Assembly (NCBI GenBank): GCA_029244985.1
Contig: JAQWQD010000037.1
Coordinates: 90,230 to 154,229, forward strand
From: Gammaproteobacteria bacterium
GTDB lineage: Bacteria > Pseudomonadota > Gammaproteobacteria > Pseudomonadales > Pseudohongiellaceae
Reading direction: 5' to 3'
Length of the DNA stretch: 64,000 nt
A program made the position numbers and the translations under genes. This document shows positions 17,837-28,028 of the stretch, in pieces (within the stretch, counting starts at the first letter, position 1; the number at the start of each line of letters is the position of its first letter). The notes under the pieces were generated by a model. That model searched no databases and was not told the DNA's origin. It worked only from the letters and a program-made list of their open reading frames with translations.

Positions 17837-18304
17837 CTAAGGAGCCAAACTTGATCTTGATTGAGTGCCCCAATGGCCATTCACTTTCGTCACGATGTAA
17901 AGTGATTGATATGTGCCAATTATTTCATTGTCGTCATTAAAACGCTGAAAAACTGTATTGATATGCACTTTATTTGGAGATGCCAAAGAGACCTCTCGGG
18001 TTAGCCAATGGGAATGATCCCAGCCCGTGCTTGGCAATCTCTCGAAAGCTTGAGTATCGGCAAACTCCTCGGCAGTTTCCCAAACAGTAACACTACCACT
18101 TGCGAATCGAACATGAGGATAATTTAGTGAAGCAGCCCATCCTTGAGGATCACGAGCATTAAAGGCCAGCATAAAGGCATCCATCGCCCCCATTGCGTCA
18201 GTAATAGCTTCTTCAGTTTCTGAAGAGTATTGTGCTGAGCTTGCTAACGAGGCAACAAGAAGGATAAAACAGAATAAGAATTTGGTAATTAGCTTATAAG
18301 CCAC
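17837..18304 (-). CDS. Exported NTF2-like (DUF4440-type) protein
   Basis: A 155-residue protein with a signal peptide (about 1-24, ending SSAQ) and an NTF2-like fold. The helix AMDAFMLAFNARDPQGWAA is followed by strands SLNYPHVRFASG and KVHINTVFQRFNDD. The start is GTG with GGAG eight bases upstream. NTF2-like proteins of this sort are often small-molecule-binding or isomerase-like; no catalytic residue is clear. It lies upstream of the amine oxidase on the same strand, 174 bases away, so it may or may not belong to that cluster. Confidence 0.7.
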   Translation of the reverse strand: MAYKLITKFLFCFILLVASLASSAQYSSETEEAITDAMGAMDAFMLAFNARDPQGWAASLNYPHVRFASGSVTVWETAEEFADTQAFERLPSTGWDHSHWLTREVSLASPNKVHINTVFQRFNDDNEIIGTYQSLYIVTKVNGHWGTQSRSSLAP

Positions 18305-18528
18305 TTGTGCTTCTCCAATGCAGAAGAATGCAGCATATCAATTAACTCTGACTGAGTGAAATACCAATGTGAGTGATTCGATTGGTATTGCGAGCCTTTT
18401 CTTGACATGTCCACTCGCTCTAGATCACCACCTTTGTATTAATTAGGCCATGACTGAATAAAACAATGTTTTTACCCATGAATCCTCAGAATTGTTATGC
18501 TTGGCGGACTGTCCAAAGGAGTCCCATC

Positions 18529-19065
18529 ATGCATTTAGTCGCTGAGCGCAGAGACACAAGATTTAGATTCTTTCACGGCTTGTTTCTGGCTGCTCTTCTG
18601 CTCTCAATGTCGGTCTCTAAAGCAGACAATCTTATAGACATAAGTAATCGTCTGGCGATAACTGATGTATTAACTCAATACTCTTATCGATGGGATGGTA
18701 AAGATTCGCTGGGATTCTCGCACCTATTCACCAAGAACGCGGTATTGGAAAGATGGTTGCATGGTGAATATGTCGATGGATCGCGACTGGAGGGTAGAGA
18801 GGCGATTTTCCGTTATGCAAAAGAATCTCACGAAGGCCGATTAGCGGACCGTCAGAGTCGCCACCATTTTTCCGGGATAGTTTTTCTCGAACTGAATACC
18901 ACAACTGCCATAACGGAAAATATGGTCTTGATAACTCACCAAACAGAAAATGATACGACAGCTAAAATTCGGAGCTCAGGTATTTATCGCAATACTTGGC
19001 GAAAAACCCTCGAAGGATGGCGCATAAGTGAGCGCATTTTAATGACTGATAGATTTAGGAATTAG
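18529..19065 (+). CDS. Exported SnoaL-like protein (NTF2 superfamily)
   Basis: A 178-residue protein with a signal peptide (about 1-33, ending SKADN) and a SnoaL-like domain. The domain begins DISNRLAITDVLTQYSYRWD and includes FTKNAVLE and HHFSGIVF, the usual strand pattern. ATG at 18529 is preferred over the earlier ATG at 18466 because AAAGGAG (18515-18521) lies seven bases upstream and the signal peptide then starts correctly. It is divergent from the NTF2-like gene at 18304. Function unknown; hydratase or isomerase activity is possible but unproven. Confidence 0.7.
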   Translation: MHLVAERRDTRFRFFHGLFLAALLLSMSVSKADNLIDISNRLAITDVLTQYSYRWDGKDSLGFSHLFTKNAVLERWLHGEYVDGSRLEGREAIFRYAKESHEGRLADRQSRHHFSGIVFLELNTTTAITENMVLITHQTENDTTAKIRSSGIYRNTWRKTLEGWRISERILMTDRFRN

Positions 19066-19083
19066 GTAGTTGGTATCGCGTAG

Positions 19084-19845
19084 CTAAGTTCTAAGTTTAT
19101 AGCCCGTCCTGAACATGTATAGCACAACAGAGAAACACAGCAGCATAAATCCTGTAATGCAGACCAAGCTCACCAATACATTTACTTCAGAAATTTCGTA
19201 AAAACTCCAACGTAGACCACTAACCAGATACAACACCGGGTTGAACAGAGTTACTGATTGCCAGAAGGGTGGCAGCATATCGGTTGAATAAAAACTTCCC
19301 CCTAGAAAAACCAACGGTGTAATAATTAATGAAGGGACTACTGAAAGTTTTTCAAAATTGTCTGCCCATATTCCCAAAATAAACCCAAGTAGACTAAAAG
19401 TGATTGATGTAAGAAATATGAACAACAGCATTATTAACGGATGTTCGATGCGCAAAGGAATAAATAGAGTCGCAGTTGCAAGAATGATAAGACCAAGAAT
19501 AATAGACTTGGTTGCTGCGGCACCTACATACCCCAGCACTACTTCCACCGTAGAAACCGGAGCCGACAGCACCTCATATACTGTACCTATAAATTTAGGA
19601 AAATAAATCCCAAAAGATGCATTTGAAATACTATGCATTAGTAAGTTCAGCATTATTAATCCAGGCACGATAAACGCCCCATAGCTTACGCCTCCGACCT
19701 CAGTGATTCTTGAACCAATAGCTGCCCCAAAAACAATGAAATAGAGCGAAGTTGAAATGACAGGCGCGACAATACTTTGCACTAATGTTCGCCGCGTACG
19801 TGCCATCTCGAATTTGTAGATAGCCATCACTGCATAGAAATTCAA
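19084..19845 (-). CDS. ABC-2 type transporter permease (YadH-like)
   Basis: A 253-residue inner-membrane subunit of an ABC exporter with six membrane helices. It opens with [20 protein letters not shown] and carries the conserved [13 protein letters not shown] and [15 protein letters not shown] segments of the ABC-2 family, close to E. coli YadH. It pairs with the ATPase gene one base upstream. The substrate of YadGH-type exporters is not established. No accessory periplasmic subunit lies beside it. Confidence 0.88.
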   Translation of the reverse strand: MNFYAVMAIYKFEMARTRRTLVQSIVAPVISTSLYFIVFGAAIGSRITEVGGVSYGAFIVPGLIMLNLLMHSISNASFGIYFPKFIGTVYEVLSAPVSTVEVVLGYVGAAATKSIILGLIILATATLFIPLRIEHPLIMLLFIFLTSITFSLLGFILGIWADNFEKLSVVPSLIITPLVFLGGSFYSTDMLPPFWQSVTLFNPVLYLVSGLRWSFYEISEVNVLVSLVCITGFMLLCFSVVLYMFRTGYKLRT

Positions 19846-19846
19846 T

Positions 19847-20785
19847 TTAAGATGACTCCTCGACCAAGTTGACGAAAATATCTTCGAGAGAACTTTGGGT
19901 AGTATTTAGGTCGCGGAAATATATGTCAGCAGCTTTCAAATCATCAAGCAGTGAGGTAATCCCCGTTCGATCTCCTGAAGAGTCAAAAGTGTAAGTTAAC
20001 TGATCCTTATTTTCAGAAAGTTCCAAGGAATACCCAGCCAGACTTTGTGGAATTGTAGCCAGCGGATCACAAAGATCCAGAGATACCTGTTTCTTGCCGA
20101 GCTTGCTCATTAGCTCAGTTTTATCTTCAACTAAAATTATTTCGCCAGCATTAATAACACCTACTCTATCTGCGATCTCTTCTGCTTCTTCTATGTAATG
20201 CGTTGTCAGGATAATAGTAACTCCATCACCTTTTAGCTCTTGGACAATTTTCCACATGTCCTTGCGCAAAGATACGTCCACACCCGCTGTCGGCTCATCA
20301 AGGAAAAGGACCGCGGGCTCATGAGAAAGTGCTTTAGCTATTAGTACTCTGCGTTTCATACCTCCAGAGAGTGTCATTAACATATTGTCTTTTTTATCCC
20401 ACAGAGACAGCGCTTTCAGCACCTTTTCAATATGTGCTGAATTAGCTTTCTTGCCAAAAAGCCCGCGGGAGAATACAAGAGTGTTCCAGACAGTCTCGAA
20501 TGATTCCGTGGTCAGTTCTTGAGGAACCAAACCGATAATAGATCGAGTTTTACGATAGTCTCTAGTAATGTCATACCCGGCAACAGTTACCTTGCCGGAG
20601 GTCGCCTGCACAATGCCACAAATAGTAGAGATTAATGTTGTTTTCCCTGCTCCATTTGGGCCAAGCAGGGCAATTATCTCGCCTTTCTGGATTTCCAGAT
20701 TTATATTTTTGAGCGCTTGGAAACCATCGGCAAAGGTTTTGTTCAAGTTTTGAATTGAGAGAATTGGTTCACTTACAGCATTCAT
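19847..20785 (-). CDS. ABC transporter ATP-binding protein (YadG-like)
   Basis: A 312-residue ATPase. Walker A is [11 protein letters not shown], the Q-loop is VPQELT, the signature is LSGGMKRR, Walker B is VLFLDEP and the switch His is in LTTHYIEE. The last 80 residues form the C-terminal regulatory extension usual in YadG-type and drug/polysaccharide exporter ATPases. It is cotranslated with the ABC-2 permease downstream. Export of a lipid, polysaccharide or toxic compound is possible; the sequence does not decide. Confidence 0.9.
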   Translation of the reverse strand: MNAVSEPILSIQNLNKTFADGFQALKNINLEIQKGEIIALLGPNGAGKTTLISTICGIVQATSGKVTVAGYDITRDYRKTRSIIGLVPQELTTESFETVWNTLVFSRGLFGKKANSAHIEKVLKALSLWDKKDNMLMTLSGGMKRRVLIAKALSHEPAVLFLDEPTAGVDVSLRKDMWKIVQELKGDGVTIILTTHYIEEAEEIADRVGVINAGEIILVEDKTELMSKLGKKQVSLDLCDPLATIPQSLAGYSLELSENKDQLTYTFDSSGDRTGITSLLDDLKAADIYFRDLNTTQSSLEDIFVNLVEESS

Positions 20786-21168
20786 GGGCGAAGGATTATG
20801 CAGACAGTTTTAACTAAATACAATGTATTCACTAGAAGCTTCTGTAATAATTCAACAACTGACCCGAGGCAAGGCGCTCAATTTCTAGATAGCACAATAC
20901 TAATGCAAGCCCCCAAACCATCATGTTGAGAACAGCCACCAGTATGCTATTTTACATCGCTATAGTGATGGTCTCCGTTTCACAATGGGGCATAGCTACC
21001 GATATTTAAGTAAAGTTTATCAATGCTAGAGAGGTGGGTTGGAAAGCAACATCCTGGACGCGCCACCGCCGTGGCCATTGCTCACCTTCCAATACTGAGT
21101 TTTATTGAATTATTCATAGTGGGAATACCCATATCCTCAATTATCCATGGCTTAGAAGAGTAGTGTAA
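20786..21168. other. Intergenic region with a complex inverted repeat
   Basis: These 383 bases separate divergent genes. At 21039-21092 an inverted repeat stands out. An outer arm TTGGAA (21039-21044) with AGCAA matches TTGCT (21078-21082), a four-base bulge and TTCCAA (21087-21092), and it encloses a GCCAC/GTGGC hairpin. It has no T run. It may be part of a leader RNA for the downstream M20 peptidase gene or a relic. Nothing else is recognised. Confidence 0.3.
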
Positions 21169-22461
21169 ATGAAGTTCCTAAAATTTGTGTTAAGTATCCT
21201 GTCGTTCACGATATTCAGTTCTGCTATGAATGCTGCAGATAATACCGAACCCGCAATCAGTGAAAATGAGATCGAAATTGGAGCCTGGCTTGACTCACAG
21301 GAAGAAGACATGCTGAAGCTACTAGAGAGAATTACTAATATCAATTCTGGCACTCTTAATAAGGCCGGAGTCGATGAGTTGGCTGCTATTTTTAGTGCTG
21401 AGTTACGCAATTTAGGATTCTCTGTGTCCACATTGCCTGGGGACTTTATCGAAATGCCTAGCTGTCCTGGAAGCGAATACAATATTGATGTTACGGACCA
21501 TGTATTAGCAAGTAATTTAGGGCAAGGTCAAAGATTCCTGTTAATGGGACACCTGGATACTGTATTTCCTCTAAGTAGTCCATTTCAAAGTTTTACTCGT
21601 GAAGGTGATATACTATATGGGCCGGGGGTCGCGGATATGCATGGCGGCCTAGTGGTGATGCTATACACACTCAAGGCATTTCACGAATTTAATGAACTGG
21701 CTGACAAAAACATAACTGTGCTGCTAAACAGTGATGAAGAAATTGGCTCACTTTCATCAAGAAAATATATTGAAGAACAAGCGATTAATCATGACTGGGG
21801 AATGGTCTATGAATCTTCTGGATCGAATAATTTAATTAGAAGTAGGAAAGGGTTGGGCCAGGCCCGATTTGTTGTTAATGGCGTTGCATCACATGCCGGT
21901 GGTGCTCATAACCAAGGTCGGTCAGCCATCAAAGAATTAGCCTACAAAATTATCGACATTGAAACCATGACAGATTATGAGTCGGGAGTTACGGTGAATG
22001 TCGGTATCGTGAATGGGGGCGAGGCTCGCAATACTGTTGCACCGTGTGCAGAAGCATTTGTCGATTTGCGTTATCCGGCCCCACAGCAGGGAGAAGATGC
22101 GCACTTGCAGTTTGAGAAAATCGCCAATCAAGTTTATAGCTATCCTGTAGACACTGGAGAACTCAGCACGGTGAGTTGGATCAACTTGCATCGCCCTCCT
22201 AAAATTCCCACAGAGGAAAGCGACTACTTGTTAGAGAAAACTCGCGCGATCGGCAAATTACTGGGCCAAGAACTTGGAGTTTCAGATTCAGGCGGTGGAA
22301 CTGACGGCTCACTCGCACAAGCAGTTGGACTACCAACAATAGATTCACTTGGTGTAGCTGGAACTGGAGCACATTCTAACCGTGAAGAAGCTCGGGCAAG
22401 CTCATTAGTGGAGAGAGCGAAATTGAGCACACTACTTATACGTAGACTCGCTTCAGAATAA
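21169..22461 (+). CDS. Exported M20-family metallopeptidase (carboxypeptidase G2-like)
   Basis: A 430-residue zinc peptidase with a signal peptide (about 1-23). Metal-binding and catalytic motifs are visible: GHLDTVFP (His and catalytic Asp), GPGVADMHGG (bridging Asp) and NSDEEIGS (catalytic Glu and ligand Glu). The dimerisation/lid domain occupies about 195-310, and the C-terminal ligand His is in GTGAHSNREE. The family removes C-terminal glutamate or other residues from peptides and folates. The MFS permease gene follows 46 bases later on the same strand and may take up the product. Confidence 0.88.
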   Translation: MKFLKFVLSILSFTIFSSAMNAADNTEPAISENEIEIGAWLDSQEEDMLKLLERITNINSGTLNKAGVDELAAIFSAELRNLGFSVSTLPGDFIEMPSCPGSEYNIDVTDHVLASNLGQGQRFLLMGHLDTVFPLSSPFQSFTREGDILYGPGVADMHGGLVVMLYTLKAFHEFNELADKNITVLLNSDEEIGSLSSRKYIEEQAINHDWGMVYESSGSNNLIRSRKGLGQARFVVNGVASHAGGAHNQGRSAIKELAYKIIDIETMTDYESGVTVNVGIVNGGEARNTVAPCAEAFVDLRYPAPQQGEDAHLQFEKIANQVYSYPVDTGELSTVSWINLHRPPKIPTEESDYLLEKTRAIGKLLGQELGVSDSGGGTDGSLAQAVGLPTIDSLGVAGTGAHSNREEARASSLVERAKLSTLLIRRLASE

Positions 22462-22507
22462 ATGCTTACATCCCCTTCGCTAAAAATTAAAATAAAGGTA
22501 AAAGGAC

Positions 22508-23881
22508 ATGACCACGGAATTTAGAGATAACTCTGGCTCTGAAGAAAACCGAAATCGTGCGGATGGCTATTCTGCGCCGTCCGACAATTCCGATAGCGCC
22601 TCGGGTATCGAAGCTTATAAGAATCCCTACTACCGATACTTAGTCCTAGGCATTCTAACTACAGTTTATGTCTCTAACTTTGTGGACCGCCAGGTTATTA
22701 ATGTACTTGCTCAGTACATTATCGAAGACCTAGAAATATCCGATGGCCAGTTTGGCATGTTGTCTGGTATCGCCTTTGCCTTCGTCTATACAACCCTCGG
22801 TATTCCAATTGCCCGCTGGGCAGACATTAGTAATAGACGCAACATCATAGCGATTTCGATTAGTATCTGGAGCGTAATGACTGCGCTCTGTGGAGCTGCA
22901 CAAAGTTTTACTCAGCTATTCCTAGCCAGGTTTGGTGTCGGCGTAGGCGAAGCAGGAGGCTCTCCCCCTGCTCACTCTATAGTTTCGGATATTTTCCCTG
23001 CAGAACAGAGAGCGACCGCCCTTTCAATTTATTCCTTGGGAGTTTATGGCGGAATTTTGGTGGGAACAGTAGGTGGTGCTTATTTAGTCCAGTATTTTGA
23101 TTGGCGCACGGCCTTTGTGGTTGTGGGCCTGCCAGGGCTCCTACTAGCGATAATTGTGCGATTCGTGATTAAAGAGCCTCCTAGAGGCATGGCCGAGGCA
23201 CGCAGAGATATAGCACCCCCCGGGTTCTTTAAGGTCATGCATTTCTTATGGGAACGAAAGTCATTTAGACACCTTTCCTTTGCTTGCGCTTTGCATGCCT
23301 TCGTTACCTATGGCATGGGCAACTTTATGCCATTGTTCTTGCAGCGTGTTCATGAAATGCCCATCCTTGATGTTGGTTTATACTACGGTTTGATTGCTGG
23401 AATCGGTGGGTTGGCTGGAACGTTTTTTGGTGGCTGGGCATCTGATTACATGACAAAAAAAACCGGTGACAAGAGTTGGTATATCTGGATCCCGTTCTTT
23501 TCAACAATATTGGCTCTGCCGTTTGCCTTAAACACGTTTTTACTAATGCCCACCGCCTATATAGCCGTCTACTCCTATTTCATTCCAGTTTTCTTTGGTG
23601 GTTGGTATTTGGCACCCTGTATCGCCTCGACTCACTTTCTAGTAGGCATTCGGATGCGAGCAATGGCATCAGCAGTTCTATTATTTGTATTGAATCTGAT
23701 TGGATTGGGACTTGGTCCGGTGGTAACAGGATTTGTAAGCGATTACTTAACACCAAGCTATGGTGTTGACGGATTGCGCTATGCCATGGCGATTACAGTG
23801 CTGTTCAATATTTGGTGTGCTTTGCATTACTGGTGGGCTTTGAAAACCATTAAGCAAGATTTCGAAAGAGCCCCCGCTTAA
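22508..23881 (+). CDS. MFS transporter (Spinster-like group)
   Basis: A 457-residue inner-membrane permease with 12 predicted helices after a hydrophilic, acidic N-terminal tail of about 45 residues. Major-facilitator signature features include SNFVDRQVINVLAQ in helix 1, ARWADISNRRN in the loop between helices 2 and 3, and the VGVGEAGGSPPAHS motif typical of Spinster-like carriers. AAAGGA lies just before the ATG. It is probably cotranscribed with the M20 peptidase gene. The substrate is unknown. Confidence 0.85.
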   Translation: MTTEFRDNSGSEENRNRADGYSAPSDNSDSASGIEAYKNPYYRYLVLGILTTVYVSNFVDRQVINVLAQYIIEDLEISDGQFGMLSGIAFAFVYTTLGIPIARWADISNRRNIIAISISIWSVMTALCGAAQSFTQLFLARFGVGVGEAGGSPPAHSIVSDIFPAEQRATALSIYSLGVYGGILVGTVGGAYLVQYFDWRTAFVVVGLPGLLLAIIVRFVIKEPPRGMAEARRDIAPPGFFKVMHFLWERKSFRHLSFACALHAFVTYGMGNFMPLFLQRVHEMPILDVGLYYGLIAGIGGLAGTFFGGWASDYMTKKTGDKSWYIWIPFFSTILALPFALNTFLLMPTAYIAVYSYFIPVFFGGWYLAPCIASTHFLVGIRMRAMASAVLLFVLNLIGLGLGPVVTGFVSDYLTPSYGVDGLRYAMAITVLFNIWCALHYWWALKTIKQDFERAPA

Positions 23882-23924
23882 TCCTCATTCCTTAATAGTC
23901 GGGGAACTCTGCTAGCTAAAGTAA

Positions 23925-25298
23925 TTAGATAGCATCTAATGCTTGTGAGATTTTCGTTACACCTAGAACTTCCAATCCTTCGATTTTAGTTTTTGGTAGA
24001 TTAGCTTTAGGAACGATTGCTCGTTTGAATCCGTGTTTGGCCGCTTCTGCCAGTCTTTCTTGACCGCCTGGCACTGGCCTGATTTCACCAGCGAGACCCA
24101 CTTCACCAAACACCACAAGCTCTTTGGCTAAGGAACGATCTTTAAAGCTTGAAACTATAGCAAGTACTAAAGCCAAATCTGCGCTAGTTTCTGAAACCTT
24201 GACTCCCCCGACTACATTGACGAATACATCCTGATCCGCCATGTATAACCCTCCATGACGGTGTAGCACCGCAAGCAACATCGCCAGCCTATTTTGTTCA
24301 AGCCCTACGGTGACTCGCCTCGGGTTTCCAAGAGGACTAGTATCTACTAATGCTTGGATTTCAACTAATAATGGTCGCGTTCCTTCCCAAAGCACCATGA
24401 CTAGAGAGCCAGGCGTATCCTCTTCGGTACGCGCTAAAAATATAGCTGAAGGGTTCTTAACTTCTTTAAGGCCTAATTCTGTCATGGCGAAAACGCCTAA
24501 TTCATTCACAGCGCCAAAGCGATTTTTCTGCCCGCGAAGAATGCGGTACTTCGTATCATTTCCCCCTTCCAGCATGATGAAGCAATCAATCATATGCTCG
24601 AGCACTTTCGGCCCAGCTAAATTACCTTCTTTGGTTACGTGACCGACCAAGAACAAAACAGTGTTAGTTTGTTTAGCGTATTGAATTAAATACGCAGCAC
24701 ATTCCCGCACCTGTGACACGCTGCCTGGCGCTGAAGGCACATCGGCACTGTGCATTACTTGAATAGAATCAACTACTAATAACTCAGGTTTATTTTCCTC
24801 TGCAGCACGAGAAATTTGCTCTACATTAGTTTCTGCTAGCATCTTAAGATTATCAGTTGGAAGATTAAGTCGATTCGCCCGCATGCCCACTTGCTGTAAG
24901 GACTCTTCACCCGTTACGTACAATGCGGGCCTTCCACTATGAGCAAGCTGACACATAATCTGCAGCAATAATGTGCTCTTGCCGGCACCCGGATTACCGC
25001 CTATTAACACAACTGATCCAGGCACCAAACCGCCACCGAGGACCCGATCCAGCTCTTCGATTGAACTTGAATATCTGGGTAAAGATTGAAGATCGATGTC
25101 AGACAAGCTTTGCACGTTGGACTGATCGCCAGCGTAACCCTGGCGACGAAAATCAGCTTTAGTCACGGGCGAACTGCTCGAGCCTAAATTTATTTGAGAC
25201 AGTGTGTTCCAGGCTTTGCAGGCTGCGCATTGACCTTGCCATTGACCATATTCAGTTCCGCAGTCTTTGCAAACAAACACCGTTTTAGTTTTAGCCAT
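23925..25298 (-). CDS. radA: DNA repair protein RadA (Sms)
   Basis: A 457-residue RecA-like ATPase that drives branch migration in recombinational repair. The N-terminal zinc finger is CKDCG followed by CAACKAW (about 10-30). Walker A is GGNPGAGKST near residue 98, and the RadA-specific KNRFG motif follows near 255. The C-terminal third is the Lon-protease-like domain (GGVKVSETSADLA), which lacks the catalytic Ser-Lys pair. Length and order match the family. It stands downstream of alr on the same strand, 55 bases away. Confidence 0.96.
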   Translation of the reverse strand: MAKTKTVFVCKDCGTEYGQWQGQCAACKAWNTLSQINLGSSSSPVTKADFRRQGYAGDQSNVQSLSDIDLQSLPRYSSSIEELDRVLGGGLVPGSVVLIGGNPGAGKSTLLLQIMCQLAHSGRPALYVTGEESLQQVGMRANRLNLPTDNLKMLAETNVEQISRAAEENKPELLVVDSIQVMHSADVPSAPGSVSQVRECAAYLIQYAKQTNTVLFLVGHVTKEGNLAGPKVLEHMIDCFIMLEGGNDTKYRILRGQKNRFGAVNELGVFAMTELGLKEVKNPSAIFLARTEEDTPGSLVMVLWEGTRPLLVEIQALVDTSPLGNPRRVTVGLEQNRLAMLLAVLHRHGGLYMADQDVFVNVVGGVKVSETSADLALVLAIVSSFKDRSLAKELVVFGEVGLAGEIRPVPGGQERLAEAAKHGFKRAIVPKANLPKTKIEGLEVLGVTKISQALDAI

Positions 25299-25353
25299 GT
25301 TAGTTTAGAGACTCACTGATTCTTCGATTTTATGTTCAGCTCGATAACTGCAC

Positions 25354-26499
25354 TCAAACATAAACATAGTGAACACGTTGAGTGATCTTACAGAACAATT
25401 CATAAGATATTGTGTTTGCATACTTCGATACTTCGTCAGAAGAGAGTCCAGCTCCCCATAAAATCACTTCATCATCGATCTGGGCATCTTCAATTCCACT
25501 AAGATCAATAGTAATCATATCCATGGATACACGGCCGATTAATTGCGTACGCAGGGTTCGTGCTTGTGTTTTCACGAGTACGGGCGTTCCATTGACTGCC
25601 GACCTTGGATAACCATCACCATAGCCAATGGAAACGGTTCCGACTCTAGTATCTTTTTCACAAACATAAGTGGCGTTGTAGCCTATAGACCCCCCAGCAG
25701 GCACGCTGCTTATAGAGATTAAGCGTGAAGATAGAGTCATAACTGGATGAAGTCCAACTTCACCTCCGGTCATCTTGGCTAGTGGTGAACTACCATAAAG
25801 CATTACCCCCGGTCGGACATAATTTAAGTGAGTTTCGGGGAGGCTAAGAATTCCCGCCGAGGCAGCAATGCTTGTCTCAACCGTTTCGTCGCAATCTTTT
25901 TGTAGTTGCTTTCGTAGTCCAAGAAAACCTTCCATTTGTTTTTCAGTGAAGGCTCGGGATGATGGATTATCCATGTCTTCAGCAAAAGCGAGATGAGACA
26001 TCAGGATCAATTCTGTATTGGGATAGGTATGCAATTGAAGAAAACCTTGGCTAGCCTCTTCCCCGGTCATACCAAGACGGTTCATGCCAGAGTTCAATTT
26101 GACCCAGAATTTGTGAGTTCCCGAAAATAAATCATCACTTAAGACTTTATGTGCTATCTCTAGCTGGTAATTCGCATGGACGACTGGCTCTATGCTCTTA
26201 TCTAAACAAAGACGCAATTCTGTTTCATTGATATAACCGTTCAAGAGCAAGATTGGTCGACCATAGCCCAACCCATGTAATTCAACTGCTTCTTGTAAAG
26301 TCGCAACAGCAAATCCAGAGACCTCTGTCTGGGAGGTATTGATTGCCTGGGCAACTTGCTCCATTCCGTGCCCATAAGCATTGGACTTAATAACAGGGAA
26401 AATCTTTGATTCGGGACAATAGGCACCAACCACAGCAAGGTTCTTGCGTAGAGCTTCAAGATCGATAGTAGCCCAAGCTCTTTTGGTTGGTTCGGTCAT
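25354..26499 (-). CDS. alr: Alanine racemase
   Basis: A 381-residue PLP enzyme that makes D-alanine for peptidoglycan. The PLP lysine is in VIKSNAYGHG (near residue 38). The second catalytic base is the Tyr of SIGYNATY, and the C-terminal beta domain has SIGYGDGYPR and GRVSMDMITID. It is preceded by dnaB with 23 bases between them, the usual order in gammaproteobacteria. Confidence 0.95.
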   Translation of the reverse strand: MTEPTKRAWATIDLEALRKNLAVVGAYCPESKIFPVIKSNAYGHGMEQVAQAINTSQTEVSGFAVATLQEAVELHGLGYGRPILLLNGYINETELRLCLDKSIEPVVHANYQLEIAHKVLSDDLFSGTHKFWVKLNSGMNRLGMTGEEASQGFLQLHTYPNTELILMSHLAFAEDMDNPSSRAFTEKQMEGFLGLRKQLQKDCDETVETSIAASAGILSLPETHLNYVRPGVMLYGSSPLAKMTGGEVGLHPVMTLSSRLISISSVPAGGSIGYNATYVCEKDTRVGTVSIGYGDGYPRSAVNGTPVLVKTQARTLRTQLIGRVSMDMITIDLSGIEDAQIDDEVILWGAGLSSDEVSKYANTISYELFCKITQRVHYVYV

Positions 26500-26522
26500 G
26501 CCTTGATTAACCTAAAGGTGGT

Positions 26523-27935
26523 TTAGCCGTGAGTGTAACTGTCATCGTATCTTGGCTGGACATGGCTCTCAAAGCGAGTAAATTGGCCGAGAAAACTCAG
26601 ACGCACGGTGCCGATTGGTCCGTTTCGATGTTTGCCTATAATGATCTCAGCCATTCCTTTATCCGGCGAATCTTCGTTATAAACTTCATCACGATAAATA
26701 AAGGTGATGAGATCCGCATCTTGTTCAATCGCACCTGACTCACGGAGATCTGACATTTGTGGCCGTTTATTAGGCCGTTGTTCCAATCCACGATTTAATT
26801 GCGAAAGTGCGATTACTGGGCATTCGAATTCACGAGCAAGCAATTTAAGCGAACGGGAAATTTCGGAGATCTCATTTACCCGATTTTCATTGGTGCCTTT
26901 AATCTGCATCAACTGCAAGTAGTCAACAACAATCATACCTAATTGCCCGTGTTCGCGGACAATTCTTCTTGCTCTTGCGCGCATTTCCATTGGGCTTACG
27001 CTGGCACTGTCATCGATAAAGAGTGGACGGTCTTTAAGTTTAGCGACGGCATTATTGAATCCAGGCCAATCTTCTTCTGTAAGTTGACCAGTTCGTAATT
27101 TTGTCTGATTGATTCGACCTATGGAGGAAAGTAAACGAAAAATTAAACTTTCTGACGGCATCTCTAAGCTAAACACAAGAACTGGTTGTTCACCGGTAAG
27201 AACTGCATTTTCTACCAAGTTCATGGCAAATGCAGTTTTACCCATTGAAGGTCTGCCAGCAACAATGACTAAATCTGACTTCTGCCATCCCGAAGTCATT
27301 TCATCCAAATCTTGATATCCGCTGGCTAACCCAGTCAGACTTCCATCCAGCCCTGCCAATTCGTCAACTCGATCAACAGCTTTGGTCAGAAGGGGATTAA
27401 TCGGGACAGGACCTTGATCCTTTGGGCGCTCATCTCGAATATTAAAAACTTGCTGTTCTGCGCCATTCAGAATTTCAGCCGCTTTCTTTCCGCCGGTGTT
27501 GTAGCCGGTATCTGCAATATTGTTGGCGACTGAGATAAGGCGGCGCAGAATGGCACGCTCCCTTATAATATCAGTATACGCATGAATATTTGCTGTACCA
27601 CGTGCATTTCCTGCGAGATCGCTAAGATAATCTAAGCCTCCGGCGTTATCCAATTCGTTGAGACTGTCCAGCGCCTCAACCAAAGTCACTACATCTATAG
27701 GGCTCCTCGCCTCACTCTGTTGGGTCATTGTCTGAAAAATTAGTTGATGCTCAGCCCGATAAAAGTCTACAGACAGGACAGCATCGGCGACAGTGTCCCA
27801 TTCGGTATTATCTATCATTAGCCCGCCCAAAACTGCTTGCTCAGCTTCGACAGAGTGAGGCGGGACTTTCAGAGCAGTCAGGTTTGAAGGATTTCTTCCT
27901 GAACTGGGAGTGCTTGGCTCAAAAATTTCAGACAT
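26523..27935 (-). CDS. dnaB: Replicative DNA helicase DnaB
   Basis: A 470-residue hexameric helicase. The N-terminal primase-interacting domain begins VPPHSVEAEQAVLGGLM, a linker follows, and the RecA-type motor has Walker A GRPSMGKTA (near 225), Walker B IVVDYLQLM and the arginine-finger region. It travels ahead of the replication fork. It lies after rplI, separated by two terminator-like hairpins, so it probably has its own promoter or relies on read-through. The P-like and DnaT-like proteins at 970-2734 are candidate loaders for it. Confidence 0.97.
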   Translation of the reverse strand: MSEIFEPSTPSSGRNPSNLTALKVPPHSVEAEQAVLGGLMIDNTEWDTVADAVLSVDFYRAEHQLIFQTMTQQSEARSPIDVVTLVEALDSLNELDNAGGLDYLSDLAGNARGTANIHAYTDIIRERAILRRLISVANNIADTGYNTGGKKAAEILNGAEQQVFNIRDERPKDQGPVPINPLLTKAVDRVDELAGLDGSLTGLASGYQDLDEMTSGWQKSDLVIVAGRPSMGKTAFAMNLVENAVLTGEQPVLVFSLEMPSESLIFRLLSSIGRINQTKLRTGQLTEEDWPGFNNAVAKLKDRPLFIDDSASVSPMEMRARARRIVREHGQLGMIVVDYLQLMQIKGTNENRVNEISEISRSLKLLAREFECPVIALSQLNRGLEQRPNKRPQMSDLRESGAIEQDADLITFIYRDEVYNEDSPDKGMAEIIIGKHRNGPIGTVRLSFLGQFTRFESHVQPRYDDSYTHG

Positions 27936-27956
27936 TTAGGATAAAACACGGGCAAT

Positions 27957-27991
27957 AAAAAAGTACCATCTGAGTTTACAGAATGGTACTT
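27957..27991 (-). terminator. Rho-independent terminator after rplI (second of two)
   Basis: On the minus strand a 9-bp stem, AAGTACCAT / ATGGTACTT (27983-27991 and 27961-27969), encloses a 13-base loop and runs directly into six T residues (27957-27962). Confidence 0.8.
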
Positions 27992-27995
27992 CAAT

Positions 27996-28026
27996 AAGAA
28001 AGCTAGCACTCCATTTCAGGTGCTAG
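27996..28026 (-). terminator. Terminator-like hairpin directly after rplI (first of two)
   Basis: A 7-bp stem CTAGCAC / GTGCTAG (28020-28026 and 28003-28009) starts three bases after the rplI stop and is followed on the minus strand by a T-rich stretch. Together with the hairpin at 27957-27991 it forms a tandem stop for the ribosomal-protein operon. Confidence 0.6.
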
Positions 28027-28028
28027 GA

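Noticed and set aside
21141..21482. 113-codon open frame on the minus strand
   Set aside because: It lies opposite the well-supported M20 peptidase gene and has low-complexity, shadow-like composition.
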